In this document: positions 56,560-64,000 of the stretch, in pieces
Numbering within the stretch: position 1 is the stretch's first letter
How the letters are laid out: the number at the start of each line of letters is the position of its first letter
Source of the DNA: Pseudoalteromonas rubra
GTDB taxonomy: Bacteria; Pseudomonadota; Gammaproteobacteria; Enterobacterales; Alteromonadaceae
Reading direction: 5' to 3'
Assembly: GCF_005886805.2 (NCBI RefSeq)
Contig: NZ_CP045429.1
Coordinates: 776,501-840,500, forward strand
DNA length: 64,000 nt
Notes under the pieces: model-generated
Seen by the model: the letters and a program-made list of their open reading frames with translations, nothing else
Database searches by the model: none
Told to the model about the DNA's origin: nothing
Program-made: the position numbers and the translations under genes

Positions 56560-58902
56560 ATGGCAGACAATAAAAAAGCAGCAGGCAAACCTCGCAAGTC
56601 CACCCGTAAATCACCGGCCAAATCAGGCAAGAAAAAGACCGCTAACTCCACTTCCTCATTTAAGCAACGCTTACGGGCATTACGTAACCGGACACTGAGC
56701 ACGCTGTGGTCGTTGTGCTGGAAGCTGAGTCTGGCCATGGTATTTGCGGTTGCAGGGTATGTGGTTTATCTCGATGCCAAAGTCAGCCGTCAGTTTGAAG
56801 GGAACAAGTGGCAGTTACCTGTACAGGTGTATGCCCGCGCTATGGCGTTTTATCCGGATCAATATCTGGCTGAGCAGGAAGTGATCTGGGAACTTGAGCG
56901 GCTCAATTACTCTCGGGTAAACCGCATTAAACATACGGGCCAGTTTGTAGTGCAGGGTCGTACGATTACCGTGTATCGCCGCTCCTTTGAGTTTTATGAC
57001 GGGGTTGAGCAGGCGCGTATCTTTACCCTCAATTTTGCTGGCAAAAAACTGGCCAGCATTGTGAATGATCAGGGTCGGCGAGTTGAGAGTGCCAGACTTG
57101 AGCCGGTACAAATTGCTCGAATAGGCAATGAAAGTCGTCAGGATCGGGAATTTGTGCCACTGGACAAAATACCGGATATTCTTAAAAACACCTTGTTGGT
57201 GGTTGAAGATCGGGCTTTTTATGAACATCACGGGGTGTCTGTGTGGTCCATTATGCGTGCCTTGTACCACAATATTCGCGCAGGACGCACAGTGCAGGGG
57301 GGGAGCACCCTGACCCAACAGCTGGCAAAGAACTTTTATTTAACCCGGGAACGCTCTTTGCTGCGCAAGATCAATGAAGCTTTTATCGCCCTCATTCTTG
57401 ATTTCCGTTACAGCAAAGATGAAATTCTTGAGGCTTATCTCAACGAAGTCTACCTCGGCCAGGCTTACAACCAGGGCGTCCATGGCATGGGTCTGGCAGC
57501 GGAGTTCTACTTTGCTAAACCCGTTGATGAGCTGGAGTTTGATCAGATAGCCATGCTGGTTGCTATGGTGAAAGGCCCGTCTTATTACAACCCGCGTCGA
57601 TATCCGGAGCGAACCATGGAGCGACGCGACCTGGTGCTCAGGTTGATGGCGGAAAATGGTCTTATCACCACCAATGAGTACCGTCAGGCGTTAGAGCGGC
57701 CTGTTGCCATTCAGCCTCTGAAAGAAAGTCTGATGCAAACTTACCCGGGTTATCTGGAGTTGGTGAACCGTGAACTTCAGCAATTGTTGCCAGATGAAAA
57801 CGTCGTGAATGCGGGGATTAGAATATTTACGTATTTTGACTTGCAGAAGCAATCCGCCATGGAAGAGGCGGTCAGTGAAGGTTTGCCTTACCTGGAACGA
57901 CGCTTTTCGACCGCTCAGTTGGAAGTGGGGATGATTTCTGTGAACACCGAAAAAAGCGGCGTATCGGCTCTGGTGGCGGGGCGTCAGCTTCGTTATTCTG
58001 GGTTTAATCGGGTGCTGGACACACGTCGTAATGTGGGCTCTCTGGTAAAGCCTGCGATATACTTGTCAGCACTTGAGCAGCCTGGCTATAACCTGGGCAC
58101 TTTGCTGGAGGATGCCCCATTACAGGTGACCAATGCGGCGGGGAAAACCTGGCAACCGGAAAACTTTGACCATCGATTCCGGGGATCGGTGCCTTTGTAT
58201 CGTGCGTTCAGTGAGAGCATCAATATTCCAGCGGTTAACCTGGGTCTGGATGTTGGTGTCGACTCTGTTGCTCAAACCATAGGACAGCTAGGTGTCGACA
58301 GTGATATTCCTTTGTATCCCTCTATGTTGTTAGGGGCTGTGGAGTTATCGAGTTTTGATGTGGCTCAGATGTACACCACATTGGCTGCCAATGGCCAATA
58401 TGCGCCACTTACGAGCATTTCGGCTATTACCAATACCACAGGTAAGCGTTTGTATCAGCATCGTGTTGCTAAGCAACCTCGGTTTTCTCCGGAAGCCATG
58501 TACATGACGCGTTATGGGCTGAAGCGAGTCACCAAGAGCGGCACCGCTAAGCGACTAACTCAGCATTTTCCCTCTATTCAGTTGGCGGGAAAAACGGGCA
58601 CAAGTAATGAACTAAGAGACAGCTGGTTTGCCGGGTTTGATCATAATACAGTGACGGTCACCTGGATTGGCCGGGACGACAATAAGCCTGCAAAATTGAC
58701 TGGCGGGCGCGGCGCGCTGGAGCTTTATATCCGTTATTTAAAACCTTTGAATCCACAGGCAATTGCAGATCAGCGACCCGCAGGCGTCCGCTGGGCATTT
58801 GTGAACGAACAAACGGGTGAGCAGGCTGCGCCGCATTGTGGGCCAACAATTCAGCTGCCTATTCGCATTGAGGAGTTTAACCCCCGGCCAGGATGTGGCT
58901 GA
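56560..58902 (+). CDS. mrcB: Penicillin-binding protein 1B
   Basis: Bifunctional glycosyltransferase/transpeptidase of peptidoglycan. 780 residues. Basic cytoplasmic tail (residues 1-45), single membrane helix (LWSLCWKLSLAMVFAVAGYVVYL), UB2H-type region (about 75-165), GT51 domain (VVEDRAFYEHHGVSVWSIMRA; VQGGSTLTQQLAKNFYL) and transpeptidase (SLVKPAIYLSAL with catalytic Ser-x-x-Lys; SESINIPAV; AGKTGTSNELRDSW). 36 bases ahead is the end of a promoter-like gap after the amtB terminator. Convergent with the chemotaxis gene. Confidence 0.96.
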   Translation: MADNKKAAGKPRKSTRKSPAKSGKKKTANSTSSFKQRLRALRNRTLSTLWSLCWKLSLAMVFAVAGYVVYLDAKVSRQFEGNKWQLPVQVYARAMAFYPDQYLAEQEVIWELERLNYSRVNRIKHTGQFVVQGRTITVYRRSFEFYDGVEQARIFTLNFAGKKLASIVNDQGRRVESARLEPVQIARIGNESRQDREFVPLDKIPDILKNTLLVVEDRAFYEHHGVSVWSIMRALYHNIRAGRTVQGGSTLTQQLAKNFYLTRERSLLRKINEAFIALILDFRYSKDEILEAYLNEVYLGQAYNQGVHGMGLAAEFYFAKPVDELEFDQIAMLVAMVKGPSYYNPRRYPERTMERRDLVLRLMAENGLITTNEYRQALERPVAIQPLKESLMQTYPGYLELVNRELQQLLPDENVVNAGIRIFTYFDLQKQSAMEEAVSEGLPYLERRFSTAQLEVGMISVNTEKSGVSALVAGRQLRYSGFNRVLDTRRNVGSLVKPAIYLSALEQPGYNLGTLLEDAPLQVTNAAGKTWQPENFDHRFRGSVPLYRAFSESINIPAVNLGLDVGVDSVAQTIGQLGVDSDIPLYPSMLLGAVELSSFDVAQMYTTLAANGQYAPLTSISAITNTTGKRLYQHRVAKQPRFSPEAMYMTRYGLKRVTKSGTAKRLTQHFPSIQLAGKTGTSNELRDSWFAGFDHNTVTVTWIGRDDNKPAKLTGGRGALELYIRYLKPLNPQAIADQRPAGVRWAFVNEQTGEQAAPHCGPTIQLPIRIEEFNPRPGCG

Positions 58903-58925
58903 GCCACAGGCCGGTACGGAGTCAG

Positions 58926-60764
58926 TTAAGTTCTGAATTTAGCGATGAGTTGCTTTAAGGTTGCTGCCATATCGCTGAGTTGTTGAGCATCGCCCCGAGT
59001 GGCCTCTGCTGAGCTTAGCGTATGATCGGCCAGGTGACTTATTTCACTCGACTCCACCAGCGCCTGTTGGGTGGCGACAGCCTGACGTTTTACTTGATCG
59101 CTGATCACATGACCTTGTTGGTCGATGTCAGCCATACTTTGCTCAGCGGCGCTAAGCACCTGGTTAGTCTCAGTGGCTGCGCTGACGCCTTGCTCCATCT
59201 TTTCAACACTACTGAGCATTTTCTTCTGGGTGTCGTTAGAAGCTTGTTGTAGTGAGTGGATAATAGAGTGGATCTCTTCGGTCTGTTGCTGCGTTCTTTG
59301 TGCAAGCGTACGCACTTCATCCGCAACAACCGCGAAACCCCGGCCCTGTTCACCGGCCCGGGCAGCCTCAATAGCCGCATTGAGCGCCAGCAAATTGGTT
59401 TGTTCAGCAATTTCACTGATCCCCAGACTGACTTTACTGATGTCCTGGCTGTCTTGCGCAAGCTTATCCAGTGCAATGCGACTCTCTTCGAACTCACGTT
59501 GTAACACTGTCATATGCTCTGCCAGTCGGGTGGTATTTTCACTCCCTTGTTTGACTTGTTGTGCTGCGGTGGCTGCCAGTTCTGTGGCATGGTGTGCGGA
59601 GGTTTCAACAGCATCGGCGGCATTGGCCATTTCACTGAGTGCCTGATGCACGGTCTGGATTTTAGCTTGCTGCTGTGCCACATCTTCTCGGGTGTCCTGG
59701 CTTATCTGGCGCAGTTTATCTGTGGCGCCATATAAATCGGTTGAAGTGGTTCTGACATTGCCCAATAAATGGACAAAGGCATCCAGTACAGCGTTATACT
59801 GGCGCAAGATGTCGCTGAGCTCATCTTTGCCACGCGGTTGGGCTCGTGCTGTTAAATCACCACCTGATGCCTGTTGTGCTGAGGTTGAAAATTCCGCAAT
59901 GGTGTCGACAACTGCAAAATAGAAGCCCAACATCAGATACAAAGCGAGCAGCAAGCTGAGTATGGATGCCAGAGCGACCAGATTTCGGATCCGACGTTCA
60001 TTGGTGAGCTTTTCATCGAGCAAGGTTTTCAGAGTGGGTGTGGCTGCATTAATCAGGCCAGTCAGCTGGGTAAGTACATCGCGATGCACGCTGCTGAAGG
60101 CCCCACTGGTCAGTTCGATGTCGTCGGGCTCAAGCAGTTTATCGTTGATGGTGCGGTGATAGTTATCCAGTGCGCGGTTTAACGCTGTAATTTTATCCTG
60201 AAGTCGCTTGGTAACTTGTTTGTTGTTGGCCGTTGCAACTTCCAGCTTGTTGTTCAGTTGCATTTTTACCAGCGGGAGTACTTTATTCAGATTTGACAAC
60301 GCGATGAAGGTATCGGGCGTGAAACGGCCACTGCTGATGATCTTATTTGCCTGCTCAGCGATGCCATTCACCTGAGTGATCACATTAGGCAGTGATTCCA
60401 CTAAAGAGCGGTTGAGGTAAGAGCGGCTTAAATCATTGTCTATCGCGAGCTTCGAAGCAATGGACAAGTGCTCCAGCTCGTCACCTGGCTTAACGCCTTT
60501 AGCAAATGGACTTCGTGCCAAAACCTGAGCATTGCGCTGGGCTTGTTGGTTTAACAGGTTTTCTAAAATGGGCGGATAAAATTGTAAGCCTGCGCGCTGT
60601 TGCTGACTCACCTGAATTGACTGAGTCAGGGTTGAGTTAAGAAAAAATAAGCTCAGGCTGAGTGGTACTAAAAGAATACCAAATACCAGGCTGATTTTGG
60701 TTTTATATTTTAGCTGTGCCATAAAGGCAATCGCGGGGCTAGCGGCTGATCTGAGTCCTGTCAT
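58926..60764 (-). CDS. Methyl-accepting chemotaxis protein
   Basis: 612 residues. Transmembrane helix near 30-50 ([20 protein letters not shown]), periplasmic helical sensor (about 50-265), second membrane helix ([26 protein letters not shown]), HAMP region, then a signalling domain with the conserved tip ([39 protein letters not shown]). ATG at 60764 used; ATG 60722 also begins just before the membrane helix. Ligand unknown. Convergent with mrcB. Confidence 0.95.
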   Translation of the reverse strand: MTGLRSAASPAIAFMAQLKYKTKISLVFGILLVPLSLSLFFLNSTLTQSIQVSQQQRAGLQFYPPILENLLNQQAQRNAQVLARSPFAKGVKPGDELEHLSIASKLAIDNDLSRSYLNRSLVESLPNVITQVNGIAEQANKIISSGRFTPDTFIALSNLNKVLPLVKMQLNNKLEVATANNKQVTKRLQDKITALNRALDNYHRTINDKLLEPDDIELTSGAFSSVHRDVLTQLTGLINAATPTLKTLLDEKLTNERRIRNLVALASILSLLLALYLMLGFYFAVVDTIAEFSTSAQQASGGDLTARAQPRGKDELSDILRQYNAVLDAFVHLLGNVRTTSTDLYGATDKLRQISQDTREDVAQQQAKIQTVHQALSEMANAADAVETSAHHATELAATAAQQVKQGSENTTRLAEHMTVLQREFEESRIALDKLAQDSQDISKVSLGISEIAEQTNLLALNAAIEAARAGEQGRGFAVVADEVRTLAQRTQQQTEEIHSIIHSLQQASNDTQKKMLSSVEKMEQGVSAATETNQVLSAAEQSMADIDQQGHVISDQVKRQAVATQQALVESSEISHLADHTLSSAEATRGDAQQLSDMAATLKQLIAKFRT

Positions 60765-60853
60765 AATTTTATCTTTGTTTATAAGTCATTAGTAAGAGAC
60801 CGGGTATAAACAAAGAATAGTTCAAAGCCCTGAAAGTTTTTACTGCCAAAAAC

Positions 60854-60877
60854 AAAAAAAGCCCCGTAGGGCTTTTT
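60854..60877 (-). terminator. Terminator after hemL
   Basis: AAAAAGCCC / GGGCTTTTT stem with a CGTA loop, 26 bases past the hemL stop on the minus strand. Confidence 0.85.
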
Positions 60878-60903
60878 CATATCACTGAACTGAGCGAGTT
60901 TGT

Positions 60904-62190
60904 TTAAGCTTGCAGCTTAGCAAATGCGCGCTCAGCCGCTTTGATTGTTTCAGCAATGTCTGCATCACTGTGCATAGTGCTGACAAATCCGGCTTCGAAT
61001 GCGGATGGTGCCAGATACACGCCTTCTTCCAGCATCAGGTGGAAAAAGCGTTTGAAGCGTTCCAGGTCGCACTCTGTTGCTTGCTGATAGGTATCAACAC
61101 GCTCGGCATCGGTGAAGAAGAAACCGAACATGCCACCGGCATAGTTGGTAGTCAGGGCAATGCCAGCGTCATCTGCAGCACGCTGGAATCCATCACACAG
61201 TTGCTTACTCTTACTTTCAAGTGCATCGTGCAGACCAGGCTCTGACAATAGCTCAAGTGCCTTGAGGCCAGCCGCCATAGCGATAGGGTTACCAGACAGG
61301 GTGCCTGCCTGATAAACCGGGCCTACCGGTGCAATGTAGTCCATAATGGCACGTTTACCACCAAAGGCACCCACAGGCATACCGCCACCAATAACCTTAC
61401 CCAGGCAGGTCAGGTCCGGCTCGATATTGTAATAGGCCTGAGCGCCACCCAATGCCACTCGGAAGCCTGTCATGACTTCATCGAAAATAAGCACGGACTG
61501 ATGTGTATCACAGATCTCGCGCAGACCCTCCAGGAAACCTTCAACTGGTGGGATACAGTTCATGTTGCCAGCTACTGGCTCGACGATAATACAGGCAATC
61601 TGGTCCGGGTATTGGGCAAAAATGGCTTTCACTTCGTCCAGATTATTGAATGACACGGTAAGTGTGTGTTTCGCAAAGTCTGCCGGAATGCCCGGTGAGT
61701 TTGGTACACCCATAGTCAGCGCACCAGAACCTGCTTTAACCAGCAGTGAATCGGCATGACCGTGGTAGCAGCCTTCAAACTTCAGGATTTTATCTCTGCC
61801 CGTGTAGCCACGTGCCAGGCGGATCGCACTCATGGTGGCTTCGGTCCCTGAGCTGACCATACGCACTTTGTCGATAGAAGGAACCAGTGCTTTGACTTTT
61901 TCAGCCATCAGAATTTCGCTCTCAGTCGGCGCACCATAGCTCAGACCATTTTCTACCGCATCCAGCACAGCCTGCTTAATTTGCGGGTGGTTATGGCCGA
62001 GGATCATCGGACCCCAGGAGCCAACATAATCGATATAGCGTTTACCATCGGCATCAAACGTGTGTGGGCCTTCTGCTTTGTTAATGAACAGCGGCGTGCC
62101 ACCGACGCCGTTAAACGCGCGGACCGGTGAGTTGACGCCACCCGGGATAGATTCCTGGGCACGAGAGAAGAGGTCTTGACTGATTGTCAT
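60904..62190 (-). CDS. hemL: Glutamate-1-semialdehyde 2,1-aminomutase
   Basis: Makes 5-aminolevulinate for heme by the C5 path. 428 residues. PLP class III fold: [54 protein letters not shown] [16 protein letters not shown], and the PLP lysine in [17 protein letters not shown]. Single gene, 76 bases downstream of pyrB on the same strand; hemJ lies beyond pyrB. Confidence 0.97.
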   Translation of the reverse strand: MTISQDLFSRAQESIPGGVNSPVRAFNGVGGTPLFINKAEGPHTFDADGKRYIDYVGSWGPMILGHNHPQIKQAVLDAVENGLSYGAPTESEILMAEKVKALVPSIDKVRMVSSGTEATMSAIRLARGYTGRDKILKFEGCYHGHADSLLVKAGSGALTMGVPNSPGIPADFAKHTLTVSFNNLDEVKAIFAQYPDQIACIIVEPVAGNMNCIPPVEGFLEGLREICDTHQSVLIFDEVMTGFRVALGGAQAYYNIEPDLTCLGKVIGGGMPVGAFGGKRAIMDYIAPVGPVYQAGTLSGNPIAMAAGLKALELLSEPGLHDALESKSKQLCDGFQRAADDAGIALTTNYAGGMFGFFFTDAERVDTYQQATECDLERFKRFFHLMLEEGVYLAPSAFEAGFVSTMHSDADIAETIKAAERAFAKLQA

Positions 62191-62266
62191 AATGTGTCCT
62201 TTGTTATGTACATAAGGTATCGGTAATGAAACTCGATACCTCAGGTCATGAAACGAATTTGGTAGA

Positions 62267-63283
62267 TTAGGCTTCGCGTTTGCGACTGAACCAGGGCACG
62301 TCTACTTCGTATTGCTCAACCTTGTCGGCAACGCCCAGTGTCAGTGCAAACAACGCCATACGGATCAACACGCCGTTTTGAACCTGACGGAAGATGGCCA
62401 GGTTGTCATTATTATTTAAGTCGTTATCCAGTTCATTGGCATCGCCACGACTATCACGGGGCAGCGGGTGCATCAATACGGACTCTGGCTTACAGTGTGC
62501 ATCGTAAATGGCCTGGCTGATACGAAAACCACCGCGATATTTATTGGCTTCTTCCTGTGACGGGAAGCGTTCTTCCTGAATGCGGGTTTGATAGACGATG
62601 TCTGCTGCCAGGTTGCCTTCCATTTTTGAGACCAGTTCAATGTGGTGACCTGCGTTGCTGACGGCATCCAGAATATAGTCCGGCATTTGCAAACCGTCCG
62701 GGGCGACCATCGAAAAGCGCACATTTTTATAGTGGCATAGCAGCTTAGACAGTGAGTGAACGGTACGGCCATATTTCAGGTCGCCAACCAGGGCGATGTG
62801 CATCCCGTCAATGCCGCGTTCGAAACGACCCAGTTCTCGCTCAATGGTTAACAGATCCAGCAAAGCCTGGGTTGGGTGTTCATTTGGACCATCTCCGCCG
62901 TTGATCACCGGGACGTCTGAGCCTGTGGCAAATTCCGCAACGGAGCCAGCATCCGGATGGCGCATTGCGACGGCATCGGCATAAGCGGAGATCACGCGGG
63001 CGGTGTCATACAGGGATTCCCCTTTTGCTAAAGCGGAACTTTGCATACCTGTGGTCTCACGGACCGTACCACCCAGCAGATTAAAAGCGGTTCCGAAACT
63101 GACACGCGTTCGGGTACTGGGTTCAAAAAACAGATTGGCTAAGACAGCACCTTCGAGCACATTGGTGCGTTTGTACTTTTTAGCGTAGGGTTCCATTTTC
63201 TTAGCAACATTGAAAATCAGCTCAATGGCTTCTCTGTCGAGTTCGTTGACGGAGAGGATGTTTTCACCTTGGAAACTTAACAT
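62267..63283 (-). CDS. pyrB: Aspartate carbamoyltransferase
   Basis: Committed pyrimidine step: carbamoyl phosphate + aspartate to N-carbamoylaspartate. 338 residues from the ATG at 63283 (AGGAA at 63289-63293). [21 protein letters not shown] carbamoyl-phosphate loop, [12 protein letters not shown], and [18 protein letters not shown] domain. It is the longer single-chain form with no pyrI next to it, so regulation by PyrI is unlikely. The frame continues upstream without a stop to an ATG at 63391. Confidence 0.96.
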   Translation of the reverse strand: MLSFQGENILSVNELDREAIELIFNVAKKMEPYAKKYKRTNVLEGAVLANLFFEPSTRTRVSFGTAFNLLGGTVRETTGMQSSALAKGESLYDTARVISAYADAVAMRHPDAGSVAEFATGSDVPVINGGDGPNEHPTQALLDLLTIERELGRFERGIDGMHIALVGDLKYGRTVHSLSKLLCHYKNVRFSMVAPDGLQMPDYILDAVSNAGHHIELVSKMEGNLAADIVYQTRIQEERFPSQEEANKYRGGFRISQAIYDAHCKPESVLMHPLPRDSRGDANELDNDLNNNDNLAIFRQVQNGVLIRMALFALTLGVADKVEQYEVDVPWFSRKREA

Positions 63284-63420
63284 GCGGCGATTCCTAATCA
63301 CAGATTGACAACAGGAGGCGGGGAGCACTCCTAACCGAGCTCGCAAAACAGGGCGCATCAGGCACGCTGCGTTGAGTAACTGGAGCGACATAATAGCACA
63401 ATTCTGTTTTTTAGGCGTGG

Positions 63421-63444
63421 AAAATGACGGCTAAGTCGCCGTCA
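63421..63444 (-). terminator. Terminator after hemJ
   Basis: TGACGGC / GCCGTCA stem with 6-nt loop, followed on the minus strand by TTTTCC. It lies 11 bases after the hemJ stop. Confidence 0.75.
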
Positions 63445-63454
63445 CAGACTGATA

Positions 63455-63889
63455 TCAGAAAACTGGTTTCAAGATGGCGAGCAGGATGATGATCAGCAGT
63501 AATATCACCGGAAACTCGTTAAAGATGCGATAGAATCGGTCACTGCGTTGATTGCGGTCATGTTTAAAATCTGCCAGCAGCTTGAAGCAATAAGCGTGAT
63601 AAAAATAGAGCATGATGACCGGTATTAATTTGTAGTGCAGCCACAGGTTGGCGCGAAACCACTCTCGACCATAACTGGTGATGAGTAATACGCCAAATAC
63701 TGCGGTGAGTATCGCAAAAGGTGTGACAAAATAGAGCAGGCGTCGCTCCATGATTTTAAGCATCGCGGAGCAGGGCTTTTCGTCAGTCATCGCATGATAA
63801 ACAAACAGTCTTGGCAGATAGAATATCCCGGCAAACCAGGCAACCATAAAAAAGATGTGTAGCGCTTTGTACACAAGTATCGTCGTCAT
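63455..63889 (-). CDS. hemJ: Protoporphyrinogen oxidase HemJ
   Basis: 144-residue membrane protein with four helices that oxidises protoporphyrinogen IX in heme synthesis. HemJ features: ALHIFFMVAWFAGIFYLPRLFVYHA at the start with conserved His, and NLWLHYKLIPVIMLYFYHAYC later, plus RIFNEFPVILLLIIILLAI. It sits near hemL in this window, on the same strand, which fits the role. Confidence 0.95.
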   Translation of the reverse strand: MTTILVYKALHIFFMVAWFAGIFYLPRLFVYHAMTDEKPCSAMLKIMERRLLYFVTPFAILTAVFGVLLITSYGREWFRANLWLHYKLIPVIMLYFYHAYCFKLLADFKHDRNQRSDRFYRIFNEFPVILLLIIILLAILKPVF

Positions 63890-64000
63890 AAAACCTCTGG
63901 GTTGTCTAAAATCACAATTACAGCAAGCTGTTTCTCATAGTAAGAATATGGCGGATCTGATCCCACCGGAGCAGGCCCATAATTTGTTCGTTATTTTTTT

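Noticed and set aside
63948..64000. Possible start of a plus-strand gene (MADLIPPEQAH...) running off the window
   Set aside because: Only 17 codons are visible and the ribosome site is weak; could be real but cannot be supported from this window.

Overview
The window is chromosomal DNA from a marine gammaproteobacterium. Pseudoalteromonas or a close Alteromonadales relative fits best. I infer this from the protein sequences (long gammaproteobacterial PurL, Kdo kinase KdkA next to ADP-heptose genes, single-chain PyrB, Wzi-type outer-membrane protein), from moderate GC content, and from gene orders such as tsaD/plsY/folB-folK-uppP and glnK-amtB. I saw no rRNA, tRNA, CRISPR array, insertion sequence or prophage. 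Most of the window is dense core housekeeping DNA.

Layout. 1-3.6 kb: two exported proteins of unknown function on the minus strand (one a probable HExxH metallopeptidase) and a DinB-family protein. 3.9-9.2 kb: a phosphoribosyltransferase, glutaminase, inosine-guanosine kinase, TadA, a 54-residue arginine-rich small protein, and MltF. 9.4-13.8 kb: purL, followed by three extra degenerate copies of its own 3' end and terminator. 13.9-17.7 kb: a coiled-coil protein, then the ydbH-ynbE-ydbL envelope lipid-transport operon. 17.7-25.8 kb: an LPS inner-core region (waaA, wzi-like gene, gmhA-hldE, kdkA, a family 9 glycosyltransferase, gmhB). 26-28.3 kb: kbl-tdh threonine catabolism. 28.3-31.4 kb: glpE-glpG, a FliL-like protein, ubiC-ubiA. 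31.6-35.6 kb: a LysR regulator, an HD-GYP response regulator and small DUF proteins. 35.6-39 kb: tsaD, plsY, folB-folK-uppP. 39-40.8 kb: an acetyltransferase, a small exported protein and the tRNA-modifying DTW protein.

40.8-41.4 kb has no protein gene. On the minus strand it encodes a CsrB-family RNA: 23 GGA motifs, a terminator, a promoter, and a distant 18-bp palindrome like the UvrY/GacA site. To its right lie an Fe(III) ABC transporter operon (fbpABC), a Dyp-type peroxidase, argR, mdh, serA, rpiA, fau, a tail-anchored acidic protein, an S10 peptidase and a REC-REC-GGDEF protein. glnK-amtB follows, preceded by NtrC-type sites and a sigma-54-type promoter. The right end carries mrcB, a chemotaxis receptor, hemL, pyrB and hemJ.

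Themes. Several envelope functions sit close together: LPS core assembly, undecaprenyl phosphate recycling, PBP1b, MltF and the YdbH bridge. Signalling is represented by CsrB, an HD-GYP c-di-GMP phosphodiesterase and a diguanylate cyclase, which could all feed the motile/sessile switch. Nitrogen control is visible as glutaminase plus the NtrC/sigma-54-type glnK-amtB unit. The items most worth a second look are the CsrB gene, the purL-tail tandem array, the arginine-rich small ORF, and the metallopeptidase flanked by two copies of a cysteine/tryptophan module.
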